This document shows positions 23,814-34,894 of a stretch of 64,000 nucleotides of DNA, one piece after another (the stretch's first letter is position 1; every line of letters begins with the position of its first letter). A program made the translations under genes and the position numbers. This stretch comes from Theropithecus gelada (Eukaryota > Chordata > Mammalia > Primates > Cercopithecidae), in contig NC_037686.1 in assembly GCF_003255815.1 (NCBI RefSeq), forward strand, positions 54,161,888 to 54,225,887, in the 5' to 3' direction. The notes under the pieces were generated by a model, which worked only from the letters and a program-made list of their open reading frames with translations, was not told where the DNA came from and did not search any database.

Positions 23814-24147
23814 GGTGGCTCATGCCTGTAATCTCAGCACTTTGGGAGGCCGAGGCAGGTGGATCACCTGAGGTCAGGAGTTCAAGACCAGCCTGGCCAA
23901 CATGGTAAAAACCCATCTTTACTAAAAATACAAAAAATTAGCCAGGCATGGTGGCGTTTGTAATCCCAGCTACTTGGTAGATAGAGGCAGAAGAATCACT
24001 TGAACCCAGGAGGCGGAGGTTGCAGTGAACCTAGATCGCGCCACTGCACTCCAGCCTGGGAGACAGAGCTAGACTCTGTCCTAAAAAAAAAAAAAGAAGA
24101 AAGAAAAGAAAAAGAAAGAAAAAAAGAAAGAAAGAAAAAAGAAAAAA
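23814..24147 (+). mobile_element. AluS-type SINE with GAAA-expanded tail
   Basis: Full-length Alu starting 'ggccaggcgtggtggctc'. The tail (24083-24147) has degenerated into A-runs with G interruptions (AAGAAAG units), a microsatellite grown from the A-tail. The right monomer has 'acttggtagatagaggcag', a diverged position. Confidence 0.95.
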
Positions 24148-24149
24148 TT

Positions 24150-25460
24150 CTAATGAAGGTCTGGTGCTTAAGATAGAAAATTTCAGTTATAAATACTTAC
24201 ATATCTGAAATTCTACTGAGAGTTAACAGAAAAATGAGATACTTTTAGAATCTGAATTTTTAAGTTGATGCTATTTTTAGCACATTAAAAAGAGTCATTT
24301 TGTTTTTCCATGCCTCCAGAATTGAAAGGAGAGACAGACTCTTTTGAAAAGAGTTCCTGAGCATGGCCATGGTGAGGCTCCGCCTCAGTGGAAATTTCTC
24401 GGATGGGGAGAGGGAGAAGCTGAAGTAGTAGGGGAAGAATGGGACGTGACACAAATATTCCTAAGTGACCTAAAGATCCCATATATGAGATTGCCAGATC
24501 TCATAAGAAGCCTCTCCTACCATGCACACAAGTGTGTCACAGACGCCTTTCTTCTCTTTTATGAAAAGAAACCGCAAAACAAATCGACTTATTCCTGTTC
24601 CCTTAATTGAGAGAAACAGGAGATGGTGGTTCTCAAATTTTTACAGATGGGTGAAAATGGCTTACAAAACGCTTGTGAATAGACTGTCTCAGGCAACCAG
24701 GTATCTTCACATTAGAGACCTTTAAAAATAGTAAATCATTCCAAAAATGCTGTACTGAATGTTCAATCCAAAAGAAGATTAAAATCATTTATCATCATGA
24801 TTCATAACTTTTTCACTGTATCTCATCAGGGGAACGAAAACAAGAATTGTATTGATAAATGGCCCCAGTTCAGGCTAATTTTGACAATAAGTTAACATAG
24901 GCTTCAATATTTCAGTCTCAATTTTTGGAATAAATTTTCTGAAGGTAGAAAGAAATGCCTTCCCTATGCCAAGAAAACTTAAAACCACTGTGCCATCTTA
25001 CAGTGTAGCATCTTTTCTCAAGTAATCCTTCCCAATAATCTTACAAAACCTAAACAAAAAGGTTGCTAGGCCTTTGTAGTCAAAAAGATTGGCTGACATT
25101 GTCTTTCCACTATAGTTGTGAGTGCTAAATAAATATCTGATAGGTAATTCAAGAAGATACTGATTTTATTTCCTAACAAAATCTACAGGATTCTCTTAGT
25201 ATTCATGGCTTAGCCCCAAATAATAACCGATTTCTTCATGGATAACATCCAGCTTAAGGATTACTAAAAGCCTGACATTAATATTTACCTTTAAAAAAAC
25301 TAAAAAGCAAATTTGAGAGCATATAAAAATAAAAATCTACTGAAGCCAAGTACTTTATCCCATCAATACACGAATATCTATTAGTATTAAGCGTGATATG
25401 ATTAGCTCAATGAATACAAGGAATTTCACAAAATTCCCACCTTTTTCTAAGAATAGCAAA
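24150..25460. other. Unassigned non-coding sequence
   Basis: No repeat family or gene is recognised in about 1.3 kb. Overlapping short open frames on both strands near 24260-24725 have no recognisable domain. Confidence 0.35.
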
Positions 25461-25462
25461 AA

Positions 25463-25630
25463 TAATGGCTGACATTTATTAAACACCTCCTAGTTTCCAG
25501 GCCCTATGGTAAGGGGTTTAGATGTGTTACCTCCTTTTACCATCTCATTAACCCTATCAAGAAGATAGCATCACAGACTCCATTTAATAATTAACATTTA
25601 GAAACCCTAAAGAACATGCCCAACATCTTA
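25463..25630 (-). mobile_element. MIR SINE relic
   Basis: The plus strand reads as reversed MIR: 'gctgacatttattaaacacc', 'ccaggccctatggtaag', 'gttacctccttttaccatc', 'cagactccatttaataatta'. Confidence 0.7.
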
Positions 25631-25634
25631 CCTC

Positions 25635-26179
25635 CAAACCTGCCTTTAATTCATCATAATATACAAATTTTATTTGTAGTAGAAAAAGGAATATAAGTCA
25701 ACAACTTTAACATAATAAACTATATTTACCTTAAGCTGACAGCCAATATCTACCAATGGCAAACAAAAAAATCTATGCTTACTATCACCATGATTATGTG
25801 AGACTGTCAGTAAGCTCTTGTTAATGCAATAAGACAGAACAAAAAATAAAACAGATTTAAACATAGAAAAGAAACAAGAATATAGATTGAAATACAAATA
25901 AATATCCATACTTAGGAAGATACTTTCTTTTATTGAAGGAGATAAATTTTCTAAGCATAAATATATGAAAGGAAATATATACCAGTGATATAGTTCCCTA
26001 CACTCAAAACATCAAAATCAAAAGGCAAAAACAGACAGTAAAAATATATAATATCAATGAATATAATGGACCATACCTCAAGAAAAAAAAAATGAAATGA
26101 AAAGGCAAAAAAAAAAAAAAAAAAATTGGGGGGATAAAAAAACCTTATGGTAGTTATGAAGAACACAAAGACCCCTTAT
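25635..26179. other. Unassigned AT-rich sequence with a poly(A) tract
   Basis: Very AT-rich. A homopolymeric A run lies near 26107-26125. No family or gene is recognised. Confidence 0.35.
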
Positions 26180-26200
26180 AAAAGATATTAACAGTTTACA

Positions 26201-26488
26201 GCTGGGCGTGGTGGCTCATGCCTATAATTCTAGTACTTTTGGAGGTCAAGGCAGGCAGATCACAAGGTCAGGAGTTTGAGACCAACTGGCCAACATGGTG
26301 AAACTCCGTCTCTACTGAAAATACAAAAATTAGATGGGTGTGGTGGCACGTGCTTGTAGTCCCAGCTACTCAGGAGGTTGAGGCAGGAGAATCGCTTGAA
26401 CCTGGGAGGCGGAGTTTGCACCATTGCACTCCAGCCTGGGCAACAGAGTGAGACTCTGTCTCAAAAAAAAAAAAAAAAAAAAAAAAAA
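26201..26488 (+). mobile_element. Alu SINE with 16-bp internal deletion and intact target-site duplication
   Basis: Alu starting 'gctgggcgtggtggctcat' and ending in A26 (26463-26488). In the right monomer 'ggcggagtttgca' joins directly to 'ccattgcactccag', so about 16 bases (the 'gtgagccgagatcgtg' block) are missing. Target-site duplication GATATTAACAGTTTACA is perfect at 26184-26200 and 26489-26505, extended by As. Confidence 0.95.
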
Positions 26489-26509
26489 GATATTAACAGT
26501 TTACATAGA

Positions 26510-27560
26510 AAATGCAAGTGGATTAATATGTAAAAAAAATTAACTTCTCTACTAATTGAGTGTAATCTTAAAAAAATAAGGTATGCTTTATACCTACCAA
26601 AATAGCAAACATTTCAAATATTTTTTGAGGACATACTGCAACAATTACTTATAGAAGGGTAAATGTCTCTAACTTCTCTGGTCAGAAATTTATCAACAAA
26701 TACAGACTCTTAGACACTTCCTATCCTTTGCTATGGTCTGAATGTTTGTGTTTCCTCAAAATTCGTATGTGAAAAGCTAATCACCAAGGTGAAGATATTT
26801 GCAGGTGGGGCCTTTGGCAGTTGACTTGGCAATTGATTAGGCCCTTTTATAAGGTCACGCAGGGATTACTGCCCTTTTTAAAAAAGGCCTGAGAGAGACA
26901 CTCTCCCCCCTCCTTTCATTTGAGGTCTCATGGAGAAGGCACTGTCTATGAACAAGAAACTGAGTATGCCTATGATGTGACTTTGGATTTTCCAGCCTCC
27001 AGAACTATGAGAAATAAATTTCTGTTGTTGATGAGCCACCCATTTGGGATATTTTGTTGTAGAAGCCCAAACAAATTAAGACACCCTTTGGTGTAATAAT
27101 TCCTGTGATACATATTTACCATAAGGAAATAATTAAAATTAGGACAATAATTTACATAGAAATATATTCTTTGAAATTTTATATCTAGCACTGAAAAGAA
27201 TGAAACCAGCCTAGCTATTGAACAATAGAAGAATGGTTAATTTTATTTCATTCTTTTGACAGAACGTTAAGCTTTTAAAATGTTTCAATATTTACTTAAA
27301 GTGATCTATCTCAAAATGTAAATATCAAAAGCTAAATGAAAAAAGGATAGAATATTTATATACAATATGATCTCATGTATCTGTATATTAAGAGAAATAG
27401 ATTGAAAGTAAACTATATGAAAATGTTGAGTCAATATTTCTGTGTGGCAGGTATATAGTTGATTTTGATTTGCGTTTTTATCTATTTCTACATTTTACAA
27501 AGTTTCTACAAGGAACTGTTATAACTCTTATACTTTAAAAAAAAAAGTTATAAATATGAA
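26510..27560 (+). mobile_element. L1M/HAL1-type LINE fragment split by an MLT1 LTR
   Basis: Left part 26510-26728 and right part 27084-27560. The right part has 'taaggaaataattaaaatta', 'gaacaatagaagaatggtta', 'atacaatatgatctcatgta', and a tail resembling the L1ME/HAL1 3' end ('tttatctatttctacatttt', 'acaaggaactgttataact'). Strongly diverged. Confidence 0.6.
26729..27083 (+). mobile_element. MLT1 MaLR solo LTR
   Basis: Sense MLT1 LTR from 'tgctatggtctgaatgtttg', through 'ggtggggcctttggcag', 'cctgagagagacactct', 'ccagcctccagaactatgag' to 'aacaaattaagaca'. The flanks TCCTT (26724-26728) and CCCTT (27084-27088) agree at four of five bases, a likely target-site duplication. Confidence 0.92.
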
Positions 27561-27564
27561 AGTG

Positions 27565-28535
27565 CCTAAATTAATAGTATCCTGTGGGTGAGTAATTTGG
27601 TACTATCTCAATTTTTGTCAGCCAGGAACTCCGGTATTAGTGATCTATTTTCATCCATACATCTATTCAACCTTCACAAATAGAACAGCTTCCATGCCAT
27701 TGTTCATGTTCATTAGAGTGAACTGATGCCAATGACCAACAGTGTGGTCCTGACGGCAAGCACACCTCTCAGACTGCAGTTCTGGAGCCCAGCTTTCTTA
27801 CCACAGCACAGACTGTCAGTCCTACCAAAAGAAGTAGAGAATGGAAGAAGAGTGAGAAGCCAGAGGCAGACAATTGCCAGGGTCTGAACTCAAAGTTGAA
27901 GCAACATGTTCTTCAGTGCAATGATGGATCTGTCAAGGCAACATGGTACTCGTTCCTGATTACCCTCAGACCATTAACTGTGAGGACCTACAGGAGCATG
28001 TTTTCACCATTTGGGATATGTGTCAGTTTGCTCAATTCAATAAATAACCACTTCTCACTTGACAAAACAGCTGGAATTCATTAAAGTCTGCTAAATTTTG
28101 CGATAAGGACGCATGTGATTTCCAGAGTGAAGGGCCTTCATGAAATACTTTCCAAACAAGCTTGACCATACTTTAAGCAAACCCCTTCTTTATTCTAAAT
28201 ATCTACAGAATTATATGTGTATACACAGACATCATTATATGTCTGCCAGCCAACTACACTGTACATCAAGAGTCATACAGAGACAGAGAGATTTACAGTC
28301 TTCTAGTGCTTCGAAATCAACAATGTCTACCCAATTAAACTCAATGCTTGTCCATGGTGGAGGAAACATTAGATGAATTATTTCAAATTCTAAGCACTGA
28401 TTGTATATGGGCAATGGATAAGTGAAATGACTCTTTTTCATTTTAAATTCTGTTGCATTTTCCCCAATTTTGTCTCACTGAGTGTATGTTACTTTTATAG
28501 TGGGGGAAAAACCCCTTACAATATTTAATGTTCTC
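27565..28535. other. Unassigned non-coding sequence
   Basis: About 1 kb with no recognisable repeat family. It is less AT-rich than its surroundings around 27720-27900. No splice-bounded exon or recognisable protein domain was found in it. Confidence 0.35.
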
Positions 28536-28539
28536 TGCC

Positions 28540-28850
28540 CTTGCAGAAATTAAAACCTGGCAAGGAGGACAGATTTTACAGCTAGCTATATGGCAGTGTA
28601 AAGAGTGCTATACCTACAGTGCAAAGTTCTAGGGGAGTTCACAGGGGAAGGAGATTAATTCTGTCCAGGAAGGAGGAGGCGCCATGAGGATGAGTGAGCT
28701 AAACAGAGAAAGCAGTTTATGAAATGAGCCTTGATGAATGAGTAATATTTTTATCTGGCCAAGAAGAGTATTCCAAGAGAAAGATCAGCATGTAGAAACT
28801 CAAACATGAGAGTAGAGCACATACTAGGGGAACGACAGTTAATCTGGAGT
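28540..28850 (-). mobile_element. Possible L2-type LINE relic
   Basis: Reversed L2-like blocks 'ggggaaggagattaattctg', 'aagagtattccaagagaaag', 'atcagcatgtagaaactc' in the expected order. Weak. Confidence 0.4.
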
Positions 28851-28854
28851 GACG

Positions 28855-29325
28855 GCCCTTATCTGATGAGGCAACCCCAATTGTCAATTCCTCCCAACTC
28901 AATGTTTAGTCTTAACTTTTAATTTCTCAATATGCATTTGGGTTAAAACTGATTTCTTATTTTACCACGGTTCACAATAAGTAGGACTGCATGCCTCATC
29001 TGTCTCAATCTGAAGATTGTTTCAAAAATGAAACTAATTTCAAAATTAAACGGATTTAAGTATTCAGCCAATTCATTTGATTTGCATTTTAGAGATTTCT
29101 GTTGAGAAATTATAATGATTCCTCACAGCTCATTATTTTTCACAATTTGATTAAAGGTTCTGTAACTTAGCTAATTCAGGTGTGGAAAAACATTTAGGCA
29201 AACAGTTTTAAGTGATTTTATGACATGCGTGTGGATGTGAACAGTAATACAAGTTAGAAATTCTTTCGGGTATTTTAGTCAGAGTCTTCACTGAATCAAC
29301 AGAAAGCCAGATGAGGGAAATCATT
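28855..29325. other. AT-rich unassigned sequence
   Basis: No repeat family is recognised. It contains several TTTGATTTGCAT, TAATTC and ATTTGATTAAAG-type AT-rich words. Conservation cannot be judged from one sequence. Confidence 0.35.
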
Positions 29326-29329
29326 TGAT

Positions 29330-29480
29330 GGCAACAAAAGGACTGGGGCTCTCATCTCTGCTCCTCCATCTACTAGGCAAGAAATTTCAGCCCATGATAA
29401 ACTCTGAACCTTGTTTTCCCATCTGTGAAACAGACATAATAGTACCATGCACTCTTTAGTTCACAGGATGATTAAAATCA
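29330..29480 (+). mobile_element. MIR SINE relic
   Basis: 'ggggctctcatctctgctc', 'ccttgttttcccatctgtga', 'aacagacataatagtaccat' match the MIR core and downstream block. Confidence 0.7.
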
Positions 29481-29754
29481 CATCAGGTAGAACACGCCAT
29501 AGTTTATGCAATTCTTAAAGCCCTCAGAGCTCATCTTATGAGTTCTGTAAATTCTGCTCTGAGAAGCTCCATTCAGCAAAATGAAGGCAGGGTTGAGACA
29601 GGCTCAAGGACACTGCTGCAGGATGGGTGGGGCTCCCCTTCTCACATCTCTACTTAAGTCTGAGGAGTCCTCGATTACCTGCTTTACATAGTAGGCTCCA
29701 GAAAACCTTTCATGCAAAGAAAATATCCAACAGTTTAAAAGGATTGAAAAACAC

Positions 29755-29915
29755 TGATTTATCCCAATTGGCTCATTTTACGATGAGAAAAGTAAAACCC
29801 AGAGAAGCTAAGTAACTTCCCCAGCTTTAAGTAACTACAAACTGGCAAGGCAGATGATTGAATCCAAGCCTTCTGTCTCCAAGTTCAATGCCTTTTCTAC
29901 TATAGCATATGGTGA
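29755..29915 (-). mobile_element. MIR SINE relic
   Basis: Reversed MIR: 'ctcattttacgatgagaaaa', 'acccagagaagctaagtaac', 'ggcaaggcagatgattgaat', 'ccttttctactatagcat'. Confidence 0.8.
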
Positions 29916-30199
29916 AGTTACACAAATATTACATACTGACATGGAAGTACTAAGAATCAGGACAGTTCTGTACAGGAGATATGATATCACCTAGACAGTA
30001 TGAAAATTCCATTCAGCAATATAAGATGAATTTGTGTACTTATTCAATAAATATTAAGTGTCATATGTGTCCCAGACATTGTTTTAAGCACTGCTTTCAG
30101 CCCTACAAAATTCAGTTTCCAACAAAGAAGTTATGACGTCTAAGCTTAACACTGGAATAAAACATCCCCATTTTTGCTGAAATGGATGAATAATTGGTA

Positions 30200-30854
30200 T
30201 AGTAGTATAAATGTGGTTATTGCCCATGCAAAGACACCTCTTTACTTTCTGTAGTGATATAAACACTAATCTGCTTGTATCTGGGCCCACTCTTTCTGAA
30301 ATTTCTATTATTAATTTGCTCCTTCTATCAAAAGCAAAAGCATTACTGGGTATATACCCAAAGGATTATAAATTATGCTGCTATAAAGACACATGCACAC
30401 GTATGTTTATTGCAGCACTATTCACCATAGCAAAGACTTGGAATCAACCCAAATGTCCATCAGTGACAGATTGGATTAAGAAAATGTGGCATATATACAC
30501 CATGGAATACTATGCAGCCATAAAAAAGGATGAGTTTGTGTCCTTTGTAGGGACATGGATGCAGCTGGAATCCATCATTCTTAGCAAACTATCACAAGAA
30601 CAGAAAACCAAACACCGCATGGTCTCACTCATAGGTGGGAACTGAACAATGAGATCACTTGGACTCGGGAAGGGGAACATCACACACCGGGGCCTATCAT
30701 GGGGAGGGGGGCGGGGGGAGGGATTGCATTGGGAGTTATACCTGATGTAAATGACGAGTTGATGGGTGCAGCACACCAACAAGGCACAAGTATACATATG
30801 TAACAAACCTGCACGTTATGCACATGTACCCTACAACTTACAGTATAATAATAA

Positions 30855-30885
<31 letters not shown>

Positions 30886-31315
30886 GCTAACATGCCACTT
30901 GTGGAGTACATTCCACCTACTTTCACCTTCAAGGAGCTGGATCCTGCAAGCATCTCCTTTCTCTTCCGTATATTTATTTTCTCTCTTTCTGGTGATCATT
31001 TTGCAGCACATAAATATGCTCCAGTGACTGTCACTTTAAAAACAAAACAAAAACCTTCCTTGCCCCCATGACCAACTGCCACTCAATTTCCTTTCTTCTT
31101 TTCCAAGCAAGTATTTTTGGAAAGACTTGTCGGCAGTCACTGTGGCCTTCCCACCCTTACCCCCACCCCATCTGTTGTCAAAGGCAAGCTCCACTGCTTC
31201 TCCCCTCTGGAATATGAGAACAGGGATCCTGCCCATTCACCATGTATCCCAGTACTCAAAACAGCACCCAGCATATGCTTAGCTCAGTAAATATTTGTGG
31301 AATGAATAAATCATC
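30200..31315 (+). mobile_element. L2 LINE relic split by a young L1PA 3' end
   Basis: Left part (about 30200-30342) and right part (about 30890-31315). The right part reads as sense L2 3' region: 'accttccttgcccccatgac', 'ctgccactcaatttcctttc', 'caaaggcaagctccactgct', and ends 'gcttagctcagtaaatattt' with 'gaatgaataaat', the standard L2 3' end. Confidence 0.75.
30343..30884 (+). mobile_element. Young L1PA 3' end (5'-truncated insertion)
   Basis: About 540 bp covering the last part of ORF2 and the full 3' UTR of an L1PA element. The frame is open from the truncation point to the natural ORF2 stop near 30645; the encoded C-terminal residues include WHIYTMEYYAAIKK. The 3' UTR has 'cacacaccggggcctatcat', the G-rich tract 30701-30722, 'gtaaatgacgagttgatggg', 'aagtatacatatgtaacaaa' and an A-tail of about 24 A (30861-30884). 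These 3' UTR blocks fit L1PA3-L1PA5 age rather than human-specific L1HS. The truncation means it is inactive. It interrupts an L2. Confidence 0.95.
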
Positions 31316-31529
31316 TAGAACCATACAGTGATTTAGTGAATTACATAACATACAGCTTGTCAGTTTCTCATATATTTCAGAAAGATAGGTCACAATATAT
31401 GCCAAATTTTACTTGATTGCAAATTAAATTACTTCAGTCACTATTTGAAAAAACTTGTAATGACCCAGAATGCTAGAGTAAAGCAAACGTATAAATGTAA
31501 TTTAAGTCCTACCAAACTTGTGACAGGAT

Positions 31530-32630
31530 ATTTTTGTGTAAGTTGGGAAAATAATTCTAAAATCCATTTTGAAGAATAAATATTTAAAAATAACCAGGAA
31601 GACTTGACAAAGAAGAATAATGTGGATAAAACTGCACTGCCAGATATAAAAACTGTGTTACAAAATAACAGTAATTAAAACAGCGTGAATCTGGCACAGG
31701 ATGAGAGATCAAAAACAGAATACAGAGTTCAGAATTGAGCTCAAATGTATTTGGGGATTTGGTAAATAAAAAAGATGGCATTTCTAATAGAGAAGGAAAT
31801 AATGGTTATTCAAGAAAAGGTATTAGGACAATTGACTAGGTGCTTGCTAAATAAATAAGTATCCCTCCCTTACTCCTCACACTGAATTCCAAGTAAATTC
31901 ATAATAGAAAATAAAGCACTGGAAAACCTTTTTCTAGCCTTGCAGTGAGGAAGGCCTTTTGAATATGTCAACAAAACTAGAACCATAAAGAAAACCACTG
32001 ACAGATGACAGACGCTACTTAGAAGTGAAAAGAAATATATATATGGTAAAAGCAGAACAAAGTAGAATAGGAAACCCTGTCAAGAAGATTAAAAGGCGAA
32101 CAAAAATCTAGCAAACACTTTTGCTACGTACATATGACAAAGGGTTACAAAAAAGTTATGTTTCATCAACATGGAAAAGAATATCCTGAGACATAAATAG
32201 GCAAAAGAAATAGACAATCTACAAAATAACAAATATAAATGATCAGTAAACACATGAAAAGATGGCCAGTCTCATGAGTAATCAGAAGAATGCAAGTTAA
32301 AATATTGAATTGTGTTTACCTATTTGCCAGCTAAAATTAAAATGACTGACAATACACTGGGGTTCAAAAGGGGATAGACAATGGAAGTCTTATGCGCTAT
32401 TAGTGAGAGAATAAACTAGTATGTTTCTGAGAGTTGGTCTGGCAACCAATATAAAATATCCATTAAGGGAACAATCAGACAATTAATACATGATACAATT
32501 TGCAGAGTCATTTGCAATTGAAAAAAAAGTCCATCAGGAGATTACTGAATATGTAATAGTTAATCCATACAAGGAACTATCATAGAGACCTGATTATGGA
32601 GATCAACATTTTTCAAATGTAGAGAGAGAC
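31530..32630 (+). mobile_element. L1M-type LINE ORF2 fragment
   Basis: Diverged L1 ORF2-region sequence: 'cactgccagatataaaaact', 'ataacagtaattaaaacagc', 'gaaggccttttgaatatg', 'acacatgaaaagatggcc', 'cagaagaatgcaagttaaaa', and later 'ggggatagacaatggaag'. The order follows L1 ORF2 toward its 3' end, with internal losses. No open frame survives. Confidence 0.75.
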
Positions 32631-32635
32631 CCACA

Positions 32636-32744
32636 GTGCTCGCTTCAGCAGCACATATATACTAAAATTGGAATGATACAGAGAAGATTAGCATGGCCCC
32701 TGTGCAAAGGTGACACGCAAATTCGTGAAGCATTCCATATTTTT
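32636..32744 (+). pseudogene. RNU6P: U6 snRNA pseudogene (5' part of a U6/L1 chimera)
   Basis: Essentially full-length copy of U6 spliceosomal snRNA: it starts at the mature 5' end (GTGCTCGCTTC) and ends in the T-run after 'cattccatat'. The ACAGAGA-region equivalent 'gatacagagaagattagcat' is present. Differences from U6 include an extra AT in 'cacatatatacta', C-to-T changes at 'ggaatgatac' and 'cctgtgc', and 'aaaggtgacac'. It is 109 bases against about 107 for the gene. The preceding 70 bp show no proximal sequence element or TATA box at the spacing used by U6 promoters, so it is not a transcription unit. The following bases are L1 3' sequence rather than an A-tail, which marks it as a template-switch retrocopy. 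Confidence 0.95.
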
Positions 32745-32800
32745 ACAAACCTGCATATCCCATACATGGATCCTGGAACTTAAAATGAAATAAAAAAATA
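32745..32800 (+). mobile_element. L1 3' terminal segment fused to U6 (chimeric retrogene)
   Basis: Directly after the U6 T-run comes 'acaaacctgcatatcccata', 'catggatcctggaacttaaa' and an A-rich end. This matches the last roughly 45 bases of primate L1 3' UTRs; compare 'taacaaacctgcacgttatg' in the L1PA copy at 30803-30822 and 'agaacttaaaatac' at 45271-45284. L1 begins immediately at the U6 end, with no linker. No convincing target-site duplication was found around the whole unit (32636 to about 32800). Confidence 0.85.
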
Positions 32801-32919
32801 CAAATGAAAAAGAAAACGTAACAATCCAATAAAAAATGAAAACAGGCAAAAATTTAAAAATAAATAAAAAGAGATCCGCAATATGTCAGGTGGAAAAAGC
32901 AGATTCTAAAACTATTCTA

Positions 32920-33720
32920 CCTTCTCAATATTTCTTGACCCAGTGCCCTTCCTCCATCTTCATCATTACTCTGCAACATCCTCTCTCTCCTGGTCCTCCA
33001 GTCTCCTCTCATGCCTTCCTCCTGTTGATCTTCCACACTGCAGCTGTGGGGAGAGTCCTACAATGCTAGCATCTGAATCTTTTGCTCCTCACTTAAAAAT
33101 TGTAATAGCTTGCCACTGCTCAGAAAGGTGACTGCTCTTGCCTGATATGCTCGCACCTCCAGCCCCCTCTCTTGCCTCTCTCTCCCACTTGCTCTAGTCA
33201 CCTTATTTCAGTTCTTCTGTTCCCGCCCTACCCCACCCCTGACTCCAGCCTTGCTCCTTTGCACTTGTTCTCTGTTCGGAACCTTCTTTGCTCACACTCC
33301 ACCTCCCATCTCCACACTGTGCCTATTAATACCTCTACACCTTTATGCACTCAGCACAGATGTCGTGTCCTCAGGGAAGCCTTCCCTGTTTACCCACTCT
33401 AAATCAGCTCCCCTTTTGTATACAGTTGGTATCTGCAGATGCAGAAGCTGTGGATACAGGCTGGCTGTAAATGACTTGAGGGGTTGAAGTATCCACAGGG
33501 AGTCCTGGAACCAATCCCCATGGATACAGAGGACAGGTTGTACTCTCACAGTTCTCTTCATTCTTCCTCAGTCACCTTGTTACAGCTTGGAATTATGTAT
33601 TTCTAGATTATATCGATTATATCATGACTATCCATCTCCATCTCTACGCTGAGGACAAGGACTATGTCTCCCTTCCTCATCATTATATCTCTGCTACATA
33701 TTAAACACATTTTAGACACT
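32920..33720 (+). mobile_element. L2 LINE relic split by a MER2-like element
   Basis: Sense L2 3' region: 'tcatgccttcctcctgttga', 'gcttgccactgctcagaaag', 'ccttgctcctttgcacttgt', 'cctcagggaagccttccctg', then after the insert 'ctgaggacaaggactatgtc'. Open frames through it are L2 remnants or chance. Confidence 0.75.
33423..33543 (-). mobile_element. MER2-like Tigger-derived DNA transposon, internally deleted
   Basis: Starts 'cagttggtatctgcagatg' and carries 'acttgaggggttgaagtatc', 'agtcctggaaccaatcccca', 'tggatacagaggaca', matching the terminal parts of MER2-type Tigger elements but missing most of the roughly 345-bp middle. It lies within the L2 and is flanked by TA-containing sequence, as expected for mariner-class insertion. 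Confidence 0.7.
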
Positions 33721-33724
33721 GACA

Positions 33725-34890
33725 TGATCGCACACTGAAGCATCTTGAGTGAAGGAAGGAAAGGCTAGAATAAGGATTTGCTACTCTATTACTTGATAAT
33801 TGATAAGAAATAGATGAAGAGCTTTAAGAACTTTTTAATTATTATGGTAAAAATGTGCATAATTCATCACAAATTTTGAACCAGGAAAGAAGCAAGGTAT
33901 TTTTTTTCCTACTATATTTGTCCTTCCCAAATCAGAGACTCGGTGGTGCACTGTCTGGCTGTTGCACCTCACTTCCAGGAACAAGAGGGCAGTCTTATGC
34001 CCAGTGGCGACTGCCCAGGTCAAATTTACAGCAAACTCTGGAATTCTGATGCTGAGAACCAGACCCTCTTGAACCCGGTGGCCTTATTTCCTAAATGTTG
34101 TCCATACTGAAGCCAGTTTTATTTTCCATTTGTATACTGTAAATCAGAAATTCAATGTTGAATTGATTCCAGATTTCTTCTTCTTACTCTCTGTTGCCAT
34201 GTTTCTAAGCCAGTTTCACTTTCTTGGGAAAATCTCACTATAAACCAAAAAAGGGGAAGATCAACTGCCCCTTACCTTCTTTCTCTTTTCCTAGGCTTTC
34301 CACACCACACTTCACAGTGCCCACCAAATCCAGCCATACCCACCTAGGAAACTCAGGATAGACATTTTGTTTCCCACAGTTGTCAAGTGGCTCCCACTTC
34401 GACCTTGTAGTTTTACAATTTGGAATTGTCAAAGTTTATTTGTCAATGCAGTGAAGAATCCAGGGCTTTGCATAGAGCCCAGCCATTTCTCCCAGGCAGG
34501 CTACTCTGACCTCACTTAAGAAGGTGAAGGACATTTGGAGGAGAAGACTGCAGTAGTTCAAGGTGGCTGATGGTTTTATTTTTTAAGGATGCAAGAAACT
34601 AACAGTGCATTTTGGCATCAAATACAAATTATAAAAATTGTGTATAGCTGTAGGCAGATTGGCACCTGTGGATAGTGGGTGAAGATTTATAGTCAATATT
34701 TAGTCAACAGTTCAGTCACTGTCATAGATAGAAATGTCTCTGACTTCTTTTAAACATTATTTGCTACTTCATGTTCGTAAGTTTAGGTAATCATTTTCCT
34801 GACCAGTCATATAAAAATAATTTTTAAAAAATACATCTCAAAGACGTTTGACATAATAGAAAATGGGGCTGGGTGTGTGTTTATATACAT
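33725..34890. other. Unassigned non-coding sequence
   Basis: No repeat family, RNA gene or convincing exon is recognised in about 1.2 kb. Confidence 0.35.
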
Positions 34891-34894
34891 GGTG

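Noticed and set aside
24260..24725. Overlapping open frames on both strands as a small gene
   Set aside because: Four short frames in different registers with no shared start context, domain or polyadenylation layout.
28855..29325. Conserved enhancer
   Set aside because: AT-rich homeodomain-like words are common by chance; without comparative data the claim cannot be supported.
30211..30645. 144-codon plus-strand open frame as a gene
   Set aside because: Its C-terminal two-thirds are the end of L1 ORF2; the N-terminal part is L2-derived read-through. A truncated L1, not a gene.
32636..32744. Functional U6 snRNA gene
   Set aside because: Internal insertion and substitutions, no proximal sequence element or TATA box at U6 spacing upstream, and fusion to L1 downstream.
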